Below the pieces are notes generated by a model. That model ran no database searches and was not told where the DNA came from. It saw nothing but the letters and a program-made list of their open reading frames with translations. Below, piece by piece: positions 45,769 to 53,579 of a stretch of DNA of 64,000 bases (position 1 is the stretch's first letter; each line of letters starts with the position of its first letter). The position numbers were made by a program, and so were the translations under genes. Source of the DNA: Pseudomonas brassicacearum subsp. brassicacearum (GTDB lineage: Bacteria; Pseudomonadota; Gammaproteobacteria; Pseudomonadales; Pseudomonadaceae). The stretch is taken from NCBI RefSeq assembly GCF_008801605.1, contig NZ_VZPJ01000006.1, forward strand, positions 248,001 to 312,000, written 5' to 3'.

Positions 45769-46497
45769 ATGAGCTACCTGAGCGACAACTACGTCGAAGA
45801 GACCCGTTTCGGCTTCTGGTTCCTGCGCAGCCACACCTGGCAGCACCATGTGTTGCGCGTGGCGATCAACGACCTGCGCAGCCTGTTCAGCACCCCGCTG
45901 CCGAGCAACCCGGTGCTGCTCGACGCTGGCTGCGGTCAGGGCAAATCATTCCAGTACCTGCGCCAGGTGTTCGCGCCACAGCGCCTGATCGGCGTGGATG
46001 CCGACCCTCACAGCCTGGACCTGAGCCGGGAGGAAGCCGCACGCCAAGGCATGGCCGTGGAACTGATCGGCAGCGACTGCGCGACCTTGGCGGTGCCCGA
46101 TGCCAGCGTCGACCTGTTGTTCTGCCACCAGACCTTCCATCACCTGGTGGAGCAGGAGAAAGCCCTCGCCGAGTTCTATCGCGTACTCAAGCCCGGCGGC
46201 TATTTGATGTTCGCCGAATCCACCGAAGCCTACATCGACACCTGGGTGATTCGCTGGCTGTTCCGCCATCCCATGCACGTACAGAAAAGTGCCGCGCAGT
46301 ACCTGGAGATGATCCGCGAGCAAGGCTTCCAGTTCGAAGCCCGCAACGTCTCCTACCCGTACCTGTGGTGGAGCCGCGCCAAGGACTTCGGCTTGCTGGA
46401 GCGTTTTGGCCTGCGCCGCGCCAAACCGTTCGGCGAGCGCGAGGAAACCCTGGTCAATGTGGTGGCTCGCAAGCCCGTCGAAGGGGCCATCGGATGA
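45769..46497 (+). CDS. SAM-dependent methyltransferase of the APE cluster
   Basis: A 242-residue class I methyltransferase. Motif I is L-L-D-A-G-C-G-Q-G-K-S, then I-G-V-D-A-D, and the post-motif L-F-C-H-Q-T-F-H-H-L and L-K-P-G-G-Y-L-M-F of the UbiE/Methyltransf_11 class. It likely methylates the aryl head group, as in APE from E. coli, where the ring carries a methyl. Start ATG 45769 follows the FAD gene by 10 bp. Confidence 0.85.
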   Translation: MSYLSDNYVEETRFGFWFLRSHTWQHHVLRVAINDLRSLFSTPLPSNPVLLDAGCGQGKSFQYLRQVFAPQRLIGVDADPHSLDLSREEAARQGMAVELIGSDCATLAVPDASVDLLFCHQTFHHLVEQEKALAEFYRVLKPGGYLMFAESTEAYIDTWVIRWLFRHPMHVQKSAAQYLEMIREQGFQFEARNVSYPYLWWSRAKDFGLLERFGLRRAKPFGEREETLVNVVARKPVEGAIG

Positions 46498-46976
46498 TTC
46501 GTGCCCTGCTTGTCGGCTGCCTGTTGCTGCTCAGTGCCTGCGCCAGCCATGCGCCGCTGCCCGAGCGCACGCCAACCCTGGCCTTGCCGATGCAACTGCA
46601 CATCGAGCGGACATTGGCCGGCCAACGCCAGGACTGGCTGCTGGTGATCCAGCGCGAAGACGCCGGCATCCGTTGGTCGATGATGGACCCGCTGGGCATT
46701 CCCGTGGCCCGCCAGCGCCTGGTCGCTGGCCAGTGGCAGGCCGACGGTCTGCTGCCGCCCAATGCCGAAGCCCGGGAGTTGTTCGCCGCGCTGTTGTTCG
46801 CCCTGACCCCCGAAGCCGAACTGCCGGGCAACTACCCGACCGCCCGGCAACAAGCGTCGCAACGGACCCTCGATTCCCGCTGGCAGGTGCGCTACACGCA
46901 GCCGCTGGATTTTGAAATGAGCCTGCCCCAAGGCCCCCGCTACCGCATCACACCGTTGACCGAGAACGCCCCATGA
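46494..46976 (+). CDS. DUF3261 lipoprotein of the APE cluster
   Basis: A 160-residue predicted lipoprotein. The signal peptide M-I-R-A-L-L-V-G-C-L-L-L-L-S-A-C has a lipobox L-S-A-C, putting the mature N-terminal Cys at residue 16. The rest is beta-rich, matching DUF3261, a family that accompanies aryl-polyene genes and has a LolB-like look. An outer-membrane acceptor role paired with the LolA-like protein is an inference. Coupled by ATGA on both sides. Confidence 0.85.
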   Translation: MIRALLVGCLLLLSACASHAPLPERTPTLALPMQLHIERTLAGQRQDWLLVIQREDAGIRWSMMDPLGIPVARQRLVAGQWQADGLLPPNAEARELFAALLFALTPEAELPGNYPTARQQASQRTLDSRWQVRYTQPLDFEMSLPQGPRYRITPLTENAP

Positions 46977-48169
46977 CCGCCTATTTGAATGCCCTCGGGG
47001 TGATCTGTGCCCTGGGCCGCGACAAGCACACCGTCGCGCACAACCTGTTTGCCGGCGACTGTTCGGGCGTGCGTATCAAGGACGGCTGGGTCGCCGAACG
47101 TGCATTACCGGTTGCCGCGGTGCCGGGTGAACTCGCCCCCATCCCCCCAACCCTGTTGGCGCACCGCAGCCGCAACAATCAGCTGCTGCTGGAAGCCGGG
47201 CTGCAGATTCGCGCCGAGATCGACCAGGCCATCCAGGCCTACGGTCGCGCCCGCATCGGCATCGTGTTGGGCACCAGCACTTCGGGGATCGATGAGGCCA
47301 GCCAGGGCATTGCCCATTACCTGCGCGAGCAACACTTCCCCGACGGCTACGACTACCAGCAACAGGAACTCAGCGCGCCGGCCAACTTTCTTTCCGACTG
47401 GCTCGGCCTGAGCGGTCCGTCCTACGTGATTTCCACGGCCTGCACCTCCAGCGCCCGCGCCTTGATGAGCGCCCGGCGCCTGCTGGACCTGGGCCTGTGC
47501 GATGCCGTGCTATGTGGTGGCGTGGACAGCCTGTGCAAACTGACCCTCAACGGTTTTTCCGCACTGGAAGCGGTGTCGAACGAACGCTGCAATCCGTTTT
47601 CAGTGAACCGCAGCGGCATCAACATTGGCGAAGCAGCCGTGCTGTTCCTCATGAGCAAGACGCCAGGTGACGGGACACCGATTGCCTTGCTCGGTGACGG
47701 TGCCAGTTCCGATGCCCACCATATTTCCGCACCTGAACCCAGTGGTCGCGGCGCCCGCCAGGCCATGGAAAAAGCCCTGCGTTGCGCTGGCCTCGAGGCC
47801 AGCCAGATCGACTACCTGAACCTGCATGGCACCGCCACGCAACACAATGACGCCATGGAAAGCCAGGCGGTGGCCGGGCTGTTTCCAGCGGGCGTGCCCT
47901 GCTCGTCCACCAAGCCCATGACCGGCCATACTCTCGGCGCGGCCGGGGCACTGGAAGCGGCATTCTGCTGGTTGGCCCTGAGCGCAGAAAACACCGCCCT
48001 GGCCCTGCCGCCGCATGTCTGGGACGGCCAGGCCGATCCGGCCCTGCCGGCGCTGGACTGGGTCACCGCCGGCACCCACCTGAACCCGGTCACCCCGCGC
48101 CGCCTGATGAGCAATTCATTTGCATTCGGCGGCAACAACGTCAGCCTGATTATCGGAGACGCCCCATGA
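46973..48169 (+). CDS. Beta-ketoacyl-ACP synthase I/II-type of the APE pathway (first KS)
   Basis: A 398-residue condensing enzyme. The nucleophile is Cys157 (S-T-A-C-T-S-S-A); the His pair is in L-H-G-T-A-T and M-T-G-H-T-L-G, and the N-S-F-A-F-G-G-N-N loop closes the active site. It should extend the polyene with malonyl-ACP, possibly as the partner of the Cys-less chain-length factor at 32616. Which of the two KS genes is ApeO and which ApeR cannot be settled by eye. ATGA coupling on both sides. Confidence 0.9.
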   Translation: MTAYLNALGVICALGRDKHTVAHNLFAGDCSGVRIKDGWVAERALPVAAVPGELAPIPPTLLAHRSRNNQLLLEAGLQIRAEIDQAIQAYGRARIGIVLGTSTSGIDEASQGIAHYLREQHFPDGYDYQQQELSAPANFLSDWLGLSGPSYVISTACTSSARALMSARRLLDLGLCDAVLCGGVDSLCKLTLNGFSALEAVSNERCNPFSVNRSGINIGEAAVLFLMSKTPGDGTPIALLGDGASSDAHHISAPEPSGRGARQAMEKALRCAGLEASQIDYLNLHGTATQHNDAMESQAVAGLFPAGVPCSSTKPMTGHTLGAAGALEAAFCWLALSAENTALALPPHVWDGQADPALPALDWVTAGTHLNPVTPRRLMSNSFAFGGNNVSLIIGDAP

Positions 48170-48633
48170 TTGACTGGCCGCTCGCCGAACTGCTGCCCCA
48201 TGCCGGCGACATGATCCTCATCGACCGGATCCTGTCGTTCGATGACGAACAGATCCATGCCCACGCCACCGTCAAGCCCGGCGGTTTGTTCAACCGCGAC
48301 GACGGCGCGCTGCCGGCCTGGGTCGGCATCGAGCTGATGGCTCAAAGCGTCGCGGCGTTTGCCGGTTGCCATGCACGCCAACGGGGTGATGCCGTGGCCC
48401 TGGGCTTTTTGCTCGGCACCCGCAAGTTCGAATGCAACGTCGAGTGTTTTCCCGCCGGCGTCGAGCTGACCATCCACGGCGTGCGCTCCCTGGAAGACGA
48501 CAACGGCATGGGCGTGTTCGAATGTCACATCCACGCCCCCGGCATCCATGCCTCGGCCCGGCTCAACGTATTCCGTCCGCCCCAGGCCGCCCATTACCTT
48601 CATGAACCGTCCGCAACAGGAAACCCGTCATGA
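48166..48633 (+). CDS. apeP: Hotdog 3-hydroxyacyl-ACP dehydratase (ApeP-like)
   Basis: A 155-residue hotdog protein with the FabZ-like N-terminal P-H-A-G-D-M-I-L-I-D-R-I and the central W-V-G-I-E-L-M-A-Q-S-V-A-A-F helix of the ApeP family. In Xenorhabdus APE synthesis, ApeP works together with ApeI; here the ApeI part is the C-terminal domain of the fused ligase at 35161-36846. Coupled by ATGA to both neighbours. Confidence 0.87.
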   Translation: MIDWPLAELLPHAGDMILIDRILSFDDEQIHAHATVKPGGLFNRDDGALPAWVGIELMAQSVAAFAGCHARQRGDAVALGFLLGTRKFECNVECFPAGVELTIHGVRSLEDDNGMGVFECHIHAPGIHASARLNVFRPPQAAHYLHEPSATGNPS

Positions 48634-49358
48634 CTGAATCCGTACTGGTCACCGGCTCCAGCCGTGGCATCGGCCGCGCCATCGCCCTGCGCCTGGCCCA
48701 GGCCGGGCACGACATCGTGCTGCACTGCCGCAGCGGCCGCGCCGAGGCCGAGACGGTCCAGGCGCAAATCCAGGCCCTGGGCCGCAACGCCCGGGTGCTG
48801 CAATTCGACGTGGCCGACCGGGCCGCGTGCAAGGCCATTCTCGAAGCCGATGTCGAAACCCACGGCGCCTATTACGGCGTGGTGCTCAACGCCGGCCTGA
48901 CCCGCGATGGTGCCTTCCCGGCCCTGAGCGAAGACGACTGGGATGTGGTGATGCGCACCAACCTCGACGGTTTCTATAACGTGCTGCATCCGGTGATGAT
49001 GCCGATGATCCGTCGTCGCGCCGCCGGGAGGATCGTCTGCATCACCTCGGTTTCCGGGCTGATCGGCAATCGCGGCCAGGTCAACTACAGCGCCTCGAAG
49101 GCCGGGTTGATCGGCGCGGCCAAGGCGTTGGCAATCGAGCTGGGCAAGCGCAAGATCACCGTCAATTGCGTCGCGCCAGGCCTGATCGACACCGCCATGC
49201 TCGATGAAAACGTACCCGTGGAAGAACTGATGAAAATGATCCCCGCCCAGCGCATGGGCACCCCGGAAGAAGTGGCGGGTGCGGTGAATTTCCTGATGTC
49301 CGCCGAAGCCGGCTACATCACCCGGCAGGTCCTGGCCGTCAACGGAGGCTTGTGCTGA
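48630..49358 (+). CDS. apeQ: 3-oxoacyl-ACP reductase (FabG-like ketoreductase, ApeQ-like)
   Basis: A 242-residue short-chain dehydrogenase. NADPH site T-G-S-S-R-G-I-G (residues 8-15), structural N-A-G, catalytic Ser (I-T-S-V-S-G) and Y-S-A-S-K. It reduces the beta-keto group after each condensation; no enoyl reductase is present in the operon, which explains why double bonds persist as a polyene. It ends in V-N-G-G-L-C. The stop overlaps the next ATG by one base. Confidence 0.92.
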   Translation: MTESVLVTGSSRGIGRAIALRLAQAGHDIVLHCRSGRAEAETVQAQIQALGRNARVLQFDVADRAACKAILEADVETHGAYYGVVLNAGLTRDGAFPALSEDDWDVVMRTNLDGFYNVLHPVMMPMIRRRAAGRIVCITSVSGLIGNRGQVNYSASKAGLIGAAKALAIELGKRKITVNCVAPGLIDTAMLDENVPVEELMKMIPAQRMGTPEEVAGAVNFLMSAEAGYITRQVLAVNGGLC

Positions 49359-50584
49359 TGAAGCGCGTCGTCGTCACCGGCATGGCCGGTATCACCTCCA
49401 TAGGCAGCGACTGGGAAACCATCGCCGCCAACTTCGCCGCCAACCGCAGCGGCATCCGGCGCATGGATGAGTGGGACCGTTTCACCGAACTTAACACCCG
49501 CCTGGCCGGGCCCATCGATGACTTCCAGGTCCCCGCCCACTGGACCCGCAAGCAACTGCGCAGCATGGGCCGGGTTTCGCGCCTGGCGGTTGCGTCGGCG
49601 GAACAGGCCCTGGCCGACGCCGGCCTGCTGGGCGACGAGTCGATCAAGGACGGGCGCATGGGCGTGTCCTGCGGTTCGTCCACCGGCAGCACCGACGAGA
49701 TCAAGGCCTTTGGCAACATGCTGCTCAACAGCGTGGCCGAAGGGTTGAACGCCAACTCCTACGTGCGAATGATGCCCCACACCACGGCGGCCAACATCAG
49801 CATCTTCTTCGGCTTGACCGGGCGCCTGATCCCCACCTCCAGCGCCTGCACCAGCGGCAGCCATGGCATCGGCTATGCCTACGAGGCCATCAAATTCGGG
49901 CGCCTGCCGTTGATGCTTGCCGGTGGCGCCGAAGAGCTGTGCCCGACCGAAGCGATGGTGTTCGATGCGCTCTACGCCACCAGCCTGAAAAACGAAGCAC
50001 CGCAAACCAGCCCGCGCCCCTACGACAAGGACCGCGACGGCCTGGTGATCGGTGAAGGCGCCGGCATGCTCGTGCTTGAAGAACTGGAACATGCGTTGGC
50101 ACGCGGCGCGCGGATCCATGCCGAGATCGTCGGCTTTGGCAGCAACGCCGACGGCCAGCACGCCACCCGCCCCGAACTGCTCACCATGCGCCGGGCCATG
50201 GAACTGGCCCTGGAAGATGCCGGCCTCGAACCCTCGGCCATCGGCTACGTCAACGGCCACGGCACCGCCACCGAACAAGGTGACATCGCCGAAACCCTGG
50301 CCACCAGCAGCCTGTTTGGCGAACACATGCCCATCAGCTCGCAGAAGAGTTTCCTCGGTCACACCCTGGGCGCCTGCGGCGCGCTGGAGTCCTGGTTCAG
50401 CATCGAAATGATGAACCGCGACCTCTACGTGCACACCTTCAACCTCGATGAGGTTGATCCCCAATGCGGCAAGCTCGATTACCTGCGTAACGAGTTCAGG
50501 TCGATGAGCAACGAATACGTGATGAACAACAACTTCGCCTTTGGTGGGGTCAACACCTCGCTGATTTTCCGCCGCTGGCACTGA
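49358..50584 (+). CDS. Beta-ketoacyl-ACP synthase II-type of the APE pathway (second KS)
   Basis: A 408-residue FabF-like condensing enzyme with Cys164 (S-S-A-C-T-S-G-S), His in G-H-G-T-A-T and L-G-H-T-L-G, and the N-N-F-A-F-G-G-V-N loop. Unlike the first KS it has the full FabF N-terminus (V-V-V-T-G-M-A-G-I-T-S-I-G) and V-I-G-E-G-A-G. ATG 49358 is supported by GGAGG at 49344-49348; the in-frame TTG at 49352 is not. Last tightly overlapping gene of the operon. Confidence 0.9.
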   Translation: MKRVVVTGMAGITSIGSDWETIAANFAANRSGIRRMDEWDRFTELNTRLAGPIDDFQVPAHWTRKQLRSMGRVSRLAVASAEQALADAGLLGDESIKDGRMGVSCGSSTGSTDEIKAFGNMLLNSVAEGLNANSYVRMMPHTTAANISIFFGLTGRLIPTSSACTSGSHGIGYAYEAIKFGRLPLMLAGGAEELCPTEAMVFDALYATSLKNEAPQTSPRPYDKDRDGLVIGEGAGMLVLEELEHALARGARIHAEIVGFGSNADGQHATRPELLTMRRAMELALEDAGLEPSAIGYVNGHGTATEQGDIAETLATSSLFGEHMPISSQKSFLGHTLGACGALESWFSIEMMNRDLYVHTFNLDEVDPQCGKLDYLRNEFRSMSNEYVMNNNFAFGGVNTSLIFRRWH

Positions 50585-50623
50585 ATCGGATTCAAAACCC
50601 TGTTACCCCTCGTCAAGGAGACC

Positions 50624-51073
50624 ATGATGTCGTTGAAGAAAATCGCCGTGACCGCCGCCCTGTTGCTCAGCACCCTGCCAAGCCTCAGCCAGGCCCGTGA
50701 TACCGCGCTGTTCCTGCCGTTCGACAAAGTCGTCGCCGAAGCCATCCGCACCGGCAAGATCGACGGCAGCGTGAAGTTCTACCTGGCCGGCAACAAACCG
50801 GCCGGCAACGTCACCGTGGTCAGCCCAGGGGCGGTGACCAACAAGAAAACCAACGCCTTCAACAAATCCGATGAAGTAGCCTGCGAATGGGTCCTGCAAT
50901 CGGCCCTGATCAGCCTGCACCAAGCCGCCAAGAACGCCGGCGCCAATGCCGTCACCAACATCGTCAGCTTCTACAAGAGCAACGAACGCAAGGACCCCAC
51001 CACCTACGAATGCCACGCCGGCGCGATCATGGCGGGTGTTGCGTTGAAAGGGGATTTGGCGAAGGTGCAATAA
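50624..51073 (+). CDS. Exported small protein found at the end of APE clusters (function unknown)
   Basis: A 149-residue exported protein: signal peptide M-M-S-L-K-K-I-A-V-T-A-A-L-L-L-S-T-L-P-S cleaved near A24-R25. The mature part contains K-I-D-G-S-V-K-F-Y-L-A-G and two cysteines that could form a disulfide (V-A-C-E-W and Y-E-C-H-A-G). Similar proteins carry a misleading 'excinuclease ATPase subunit' name in databases; nothing here supports nuclease activity. It has its own AAGGAGACC ribosome site 39 bp after the KS; the second ATG (50627) has equally good spacing. A short GGTGC/GCACC hairpin with T-run spans the stop (51064-51086). Confidence 0.75.
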   Translation: MMSLKKIAVTAALLLSTLPSLSQARDTALFLPFDKVVAEAIRTGKIDGSVKFYLAGNKPAGNVTVVSPGAVTNKKTNAFNKSDEVACEWVLQSALISLHQAAKNAGANAVTNIVSFYKSNERKDPTTYECHAGAIMAGVALKGDLAKVQ

Positions 51074-51112
51074 AAAAGCACCTTTTGAAGTCCCCGCTGG
51101 GGTATAGGAACT

Positions 51113-51300
51113 GTGTAGGAGCTGTCGAGTGCAACGAGGCTGCGATCTTTCCCCAGACACTTGAGTCCCAAGCGAAAGATCAAAAGATCGTCCGAACGCG
51201 GCCCGAGCCTTCGGCAGCTCCTGCAGGGTTCGATAGCGGTGGGTCAGTACCGGTGATGTTGGCTGTGCCGCCGTCATCGCGAGCAGGCTCGCTCCCACAG
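51113..51300. repeat. REPs of two classes
   Basis: 51113-51226 is an inverted pair of a different class (TGTAGGAGCTG...CAGCTCCTGCA) with a GATC-rich centre. 51274-51300 is a lone GCTCCCAC-class REP. They fill the gap between the convergent APE tail gene and the PAAR gene. Confidence 0.8.
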
Positions 51301-51304
51301 GTCA

Positions 51305-51625
51305 TTAAGCCAGTTGAGCGACTCGGCTGGCTTGCGGTGCGGGGTCTGCATTTTTGTAGGTGACCCAGAATACCGAGGGGATCAGTCGTGCTTTGCAGGG
51401 GCAGGTACTGTGGCTATCCAGGGTGCCGGCCATATGCCTGCCATGGCTGACCATGTGCCCGATACCGCCCCTGATCTGATAGGTGTTCCCGTCCTTTCCA
51501 CAAGAGACGCGGTCACCTTCGCGGGCATGCTGCAGGCCAAACATGTTCACCTTGCCATCGCCATCCAGCATTTTCCCACCGCAAGTGGTCTTGTCACCCT
51601 GGCCGATGAAGTAACCCCTGTTCAT
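51305..51625 (-). CDS. PAAR-domain protein (T6SS spike tip)
   Basis: A 106-residue PAAR protein that would cap a VgrG trimer. Visible are the N-terminal I-G-Q-G-D-K-T-T-C-G-G-K strand, G-D-R-V-S-C-G-K, and the His-rich zinc region H-M-V-S-H-G-R-H-M-A-G with C-P-C-K. The PAAR core covers ~1-90 with a ~16-residue tail and no fused toxin domain. Translationally coupled (ATGA) to the gene before it. It could pair with the orphan VgrG at 6.4-8.4 kb or with one elsewhere. Confidence 0.88.
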   Translation of the reverse strand: MNRGYFIGQGDKTTCGGKMLDGDGKVNMFGLQHAREGDRVSCGKDGNTYQIRGGIGHMVSHGRHMAGTLDSHSTCPCKARLIPSVFWVTYKNADPAPQASRVAQLA

Positions 51626-52155
51626 TGGATGTTCTCCTTCATCGCATTCGAGTGCAGGTGATGAACATCCGCCAGCCTGAGAGCAGGCAAAAAATCCTCT
51701 GCCATCGGCACACCTTCACGCACGATGATCAGGAAACGTCTCTGAAGTGTATTGATGATCTCGTCGCCATTGCTCAGGCGGCTGCCGACCAGTGCGATGT
51801 TGCTGTTGGCTTCCCCGGCGGCGGTTATGATCCGTGCCGTGGTGCCATCGGCATACACAACCTGATCGCCTTTCTGCGCGGCTCGTACTTTCCAGCCATT
51901 ATCCAGGGTGAACGTCAACGACGATGACACTTGCTGGATCGTTCCGCCGTTACGCGTCTGGCTGCCCTCGGTGGCCACTCGGTAAATAGCGATGGGAGGA
52001 TGAGCCTGGACGTGCGCCTTTTGTCGATTAATCCATGCCACGACTTCTTTGCTGTAACCGTCGAGTTGCCGTTGCTCCAAGTACAAGTCGTCCAAATGGC
52101 GGAGGTATTCAGCAGAGACTTCGTTGGTGTATGGGGACAGCAAGAGTTCATTCAT
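51622..52155 (-). CDS. PAAR-associated protein of unknown function
   Basis: A 177-residue cytosolic protein with no domain I can name with confidence. It begins M-N-E-L-L-L-S-P-Y-T-N-E-V-S-A-E-Y-L-R-H-L and has helices to ~50, then beta-rich text (G-G-T-I-Q-Q-V-S-S-S-L-T-F-T-L-D-N-G-W-K-V). The C-terminal part ends shortly after V-R-E-G-V-P-M-A-E-D-F. It precedes the PAAR gene in one operon with a 4-nt overlap, so an adaptor or cargo role is plausible. Start ATG 52155, AGGAGCCTTAGT upstream. Confidence 0.75.
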   Translation of the reverse strand: MNELLLSPYTNEVSAEYLRHLDDLYLEQRQLDGYSKEVVAWINRQKAHVQAHPPIAIYRVATEGSQTRNGGTIQQVSSSLTFTLDNGWKVRAAQKGDQVVYADGTTARIITAAGEANSNIALVGSRLSNGDEIINTLQRRFLIIVREGVPMAEDFLPALRLADVHHLHSNAMKENIQ

Positions 52156-52159
52156 TACT

Positions 52160-52475
52160 AAGGCTCCTGTTCAAGGGACGTTATCCGTTGGCCTTTGGAA
52201 CGCTAAGCCGGACGAATTTCGGAGCAATGAATAAGACGTTGCAGCGCTAGCAAGTCGCAATCCCGGCAGCACGGCATTAGGAGCAAACAGGAAATTTCGG
52301 AAAAGAAAATGCGCACTTTCCTACAGCCAAGAGGAATCTGACAGTCCAATCCTGTTTTTGCCGTTTGTCGGAACTGTCATCTTCGACAGTATCGGTGGGG
52401 TTCCGGATCCCATCAGGCTTTAACCACTTGAAAAATTGCTTTTCTATTTTCAGATGTTTAAACCCGGTTTCAAAA
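52160..52475. other. AT-richer divergent intergenic region
   Basis: About 320 bp between the PAAR operon and the hydrolase gene, clearly lower in GC than the backbone. It must hold both promoters; no convincing gene, operator or RNA structure is recognised. Confidence 0.5.
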
Positions 52476-53447
52476 ATGGATAAAAAATTGATGAATACGA
52501 TCGCCTGGTCAGGCGTCACAGCCGTGTCTTCTCAACGCCACGCCACATCGCCCTCCTTGGAACAAGGCGGCATTGTTGTGGACGGTGTGCTATTTACCCG
52601 CGCCTATGCGCAGGTGAATGGCATTCGCCTTCACTATCTTATGAGCGGTAATGGCGAACACCCGGTTTTGCTGGTGCATGGGTTTCCGGGAAGTTGGCGC
52701 AGCTGGGAGACGTTGATGGGGCCATTGGTGCGTGCTGGTTTTACCCCGATCGTTCCTGATTATCGCGGTGCTGGCGAAACTGATATTTCAACAGGTGGCT
52801 ATGACAAAAAAAGCATGGCGCATGACCTACACCAACTGGTATCCCTCCTGAACATCAAGCAGGTCGATATTATTGGTCACGACATGGGTTTAATCATTGC
52901 CTATGCCTACGGCGCGCTTTACCCCGATGAAACCAAACATATCATCTTGATGGATGGATTCATTCCTGGCATCCCTGGATGGGAAACCGCTTACAACGGA
53001 AATATTGAAGCGGGCGTGGCAAGTAAATGGCACTTTCGCTTTTTTGGTAAAACGGCCCTGTCCATGATCCAGAGGCAGGAGAAAACCTACCTGGACATGT
53101 TTTTTGATAATTTTGTCTTCGCGGGCAACGGTACGGTACGTGAAGAGGTGCGCCAGGCGCTGGTGGAGGACTACTCCCGACCTGGGCGCATGGAGGCGGC
53201 ATTCAAGCTTTATTCGGCCTGGGTAGAGCATGATGTGAATGACAACCTGGCTTTTGCCCAGAATAAGTTGACGGTTCCGCTGCTCACCATCGGCGGCGAC
53301 AATTCGAGAGGTAAAACCTTGGCCGAGCAGGCCTTGCACATTGCTACGCAACCGCACTCATTAATACTGGTCAATACCGGACATTGGGTATTGGAAGAAC
53401 AACCGCAGGCTACCCGCGACGCTATCCTGACCTTTCTTGCACAATAA
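52476..53447 (+). CDS. Alpha/beta hydrolase, epoxide hydrolase/dehalogenase-like
   Basis: A ~323-residue alpha/beta hydrolase. The oxyanion segment is H-G-F-P-G-S-W. The nucleophile elbow is G-H-D-M-G, i.e. an aspartate nucleophile as in epoxide hydrolases and haloacid/haloalkane dehalogenases rather than Ser esterases. The catalytic His is in T-G-H-W-V-L-E-E. The N-terminal ~35 residues before Q-V-N-G-I-R-L-H-Y look unstructured. Starts at 52476 and 52491 are possible; neither has a good ribosome site. GC is below that of backbone genes, suggesting acquisition. It is 132 bp upstream of the large toxin-like gene on the same strand. Confidence 0.82.
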   Translation: MDKKLMNTIAWSGVTAVSSQRHATSPSLEQGGIVVDGVLFTRAYAQVNGIRLHYLMSGNGEHPVLLVHGFPGSWRSWETLMGPLVRAGFTPIVPDYRGAGETDISTGGYDKKSMAHDLHQLVSLLNIKQVDIIGHDMGLIIAYAYGALYPDETKHIILMDGFIPGIPGWETAYNGNIEAGVASKWHFRFFGKTALSMIQRQEKTYLDMFFDNFVFAGNGTVREEVRQALVEDYSRPGRMEAAFKLYSAWVEHDVNDNLAFAQNKLTVPLLTIGGDNSRGKTLAEQALHIATQPHSLILVNTGHWVLEEQPQATRDAILTFLAQ

Positions 53448-53579
53448 ACAATCAGTCAAATTCGCTTTGTCACAGGCGCTCGTACAGCACCTTCCTTTGT
53501 ATGTGCGGTATCTATCTACCACCCTATCGTCGCCTGCCTTCAATAGGTTGCCCTTCCGAAAAACTCTCAGGAAGAGCAC

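Noticed and set aside
50624..51073. Excinuclease subunit
   Set aside because: A database name attached to similar proteins, but this protein is a small exported one without ATPase or zinc motifs of UvrA.
52277..52519. 80-aa minus-strand frame in the gap upstream of the hydrolase
   Set aside because: Lacks a ribosome site, overlaps the hydrolase start and has no recognisable motif; could not be supported.
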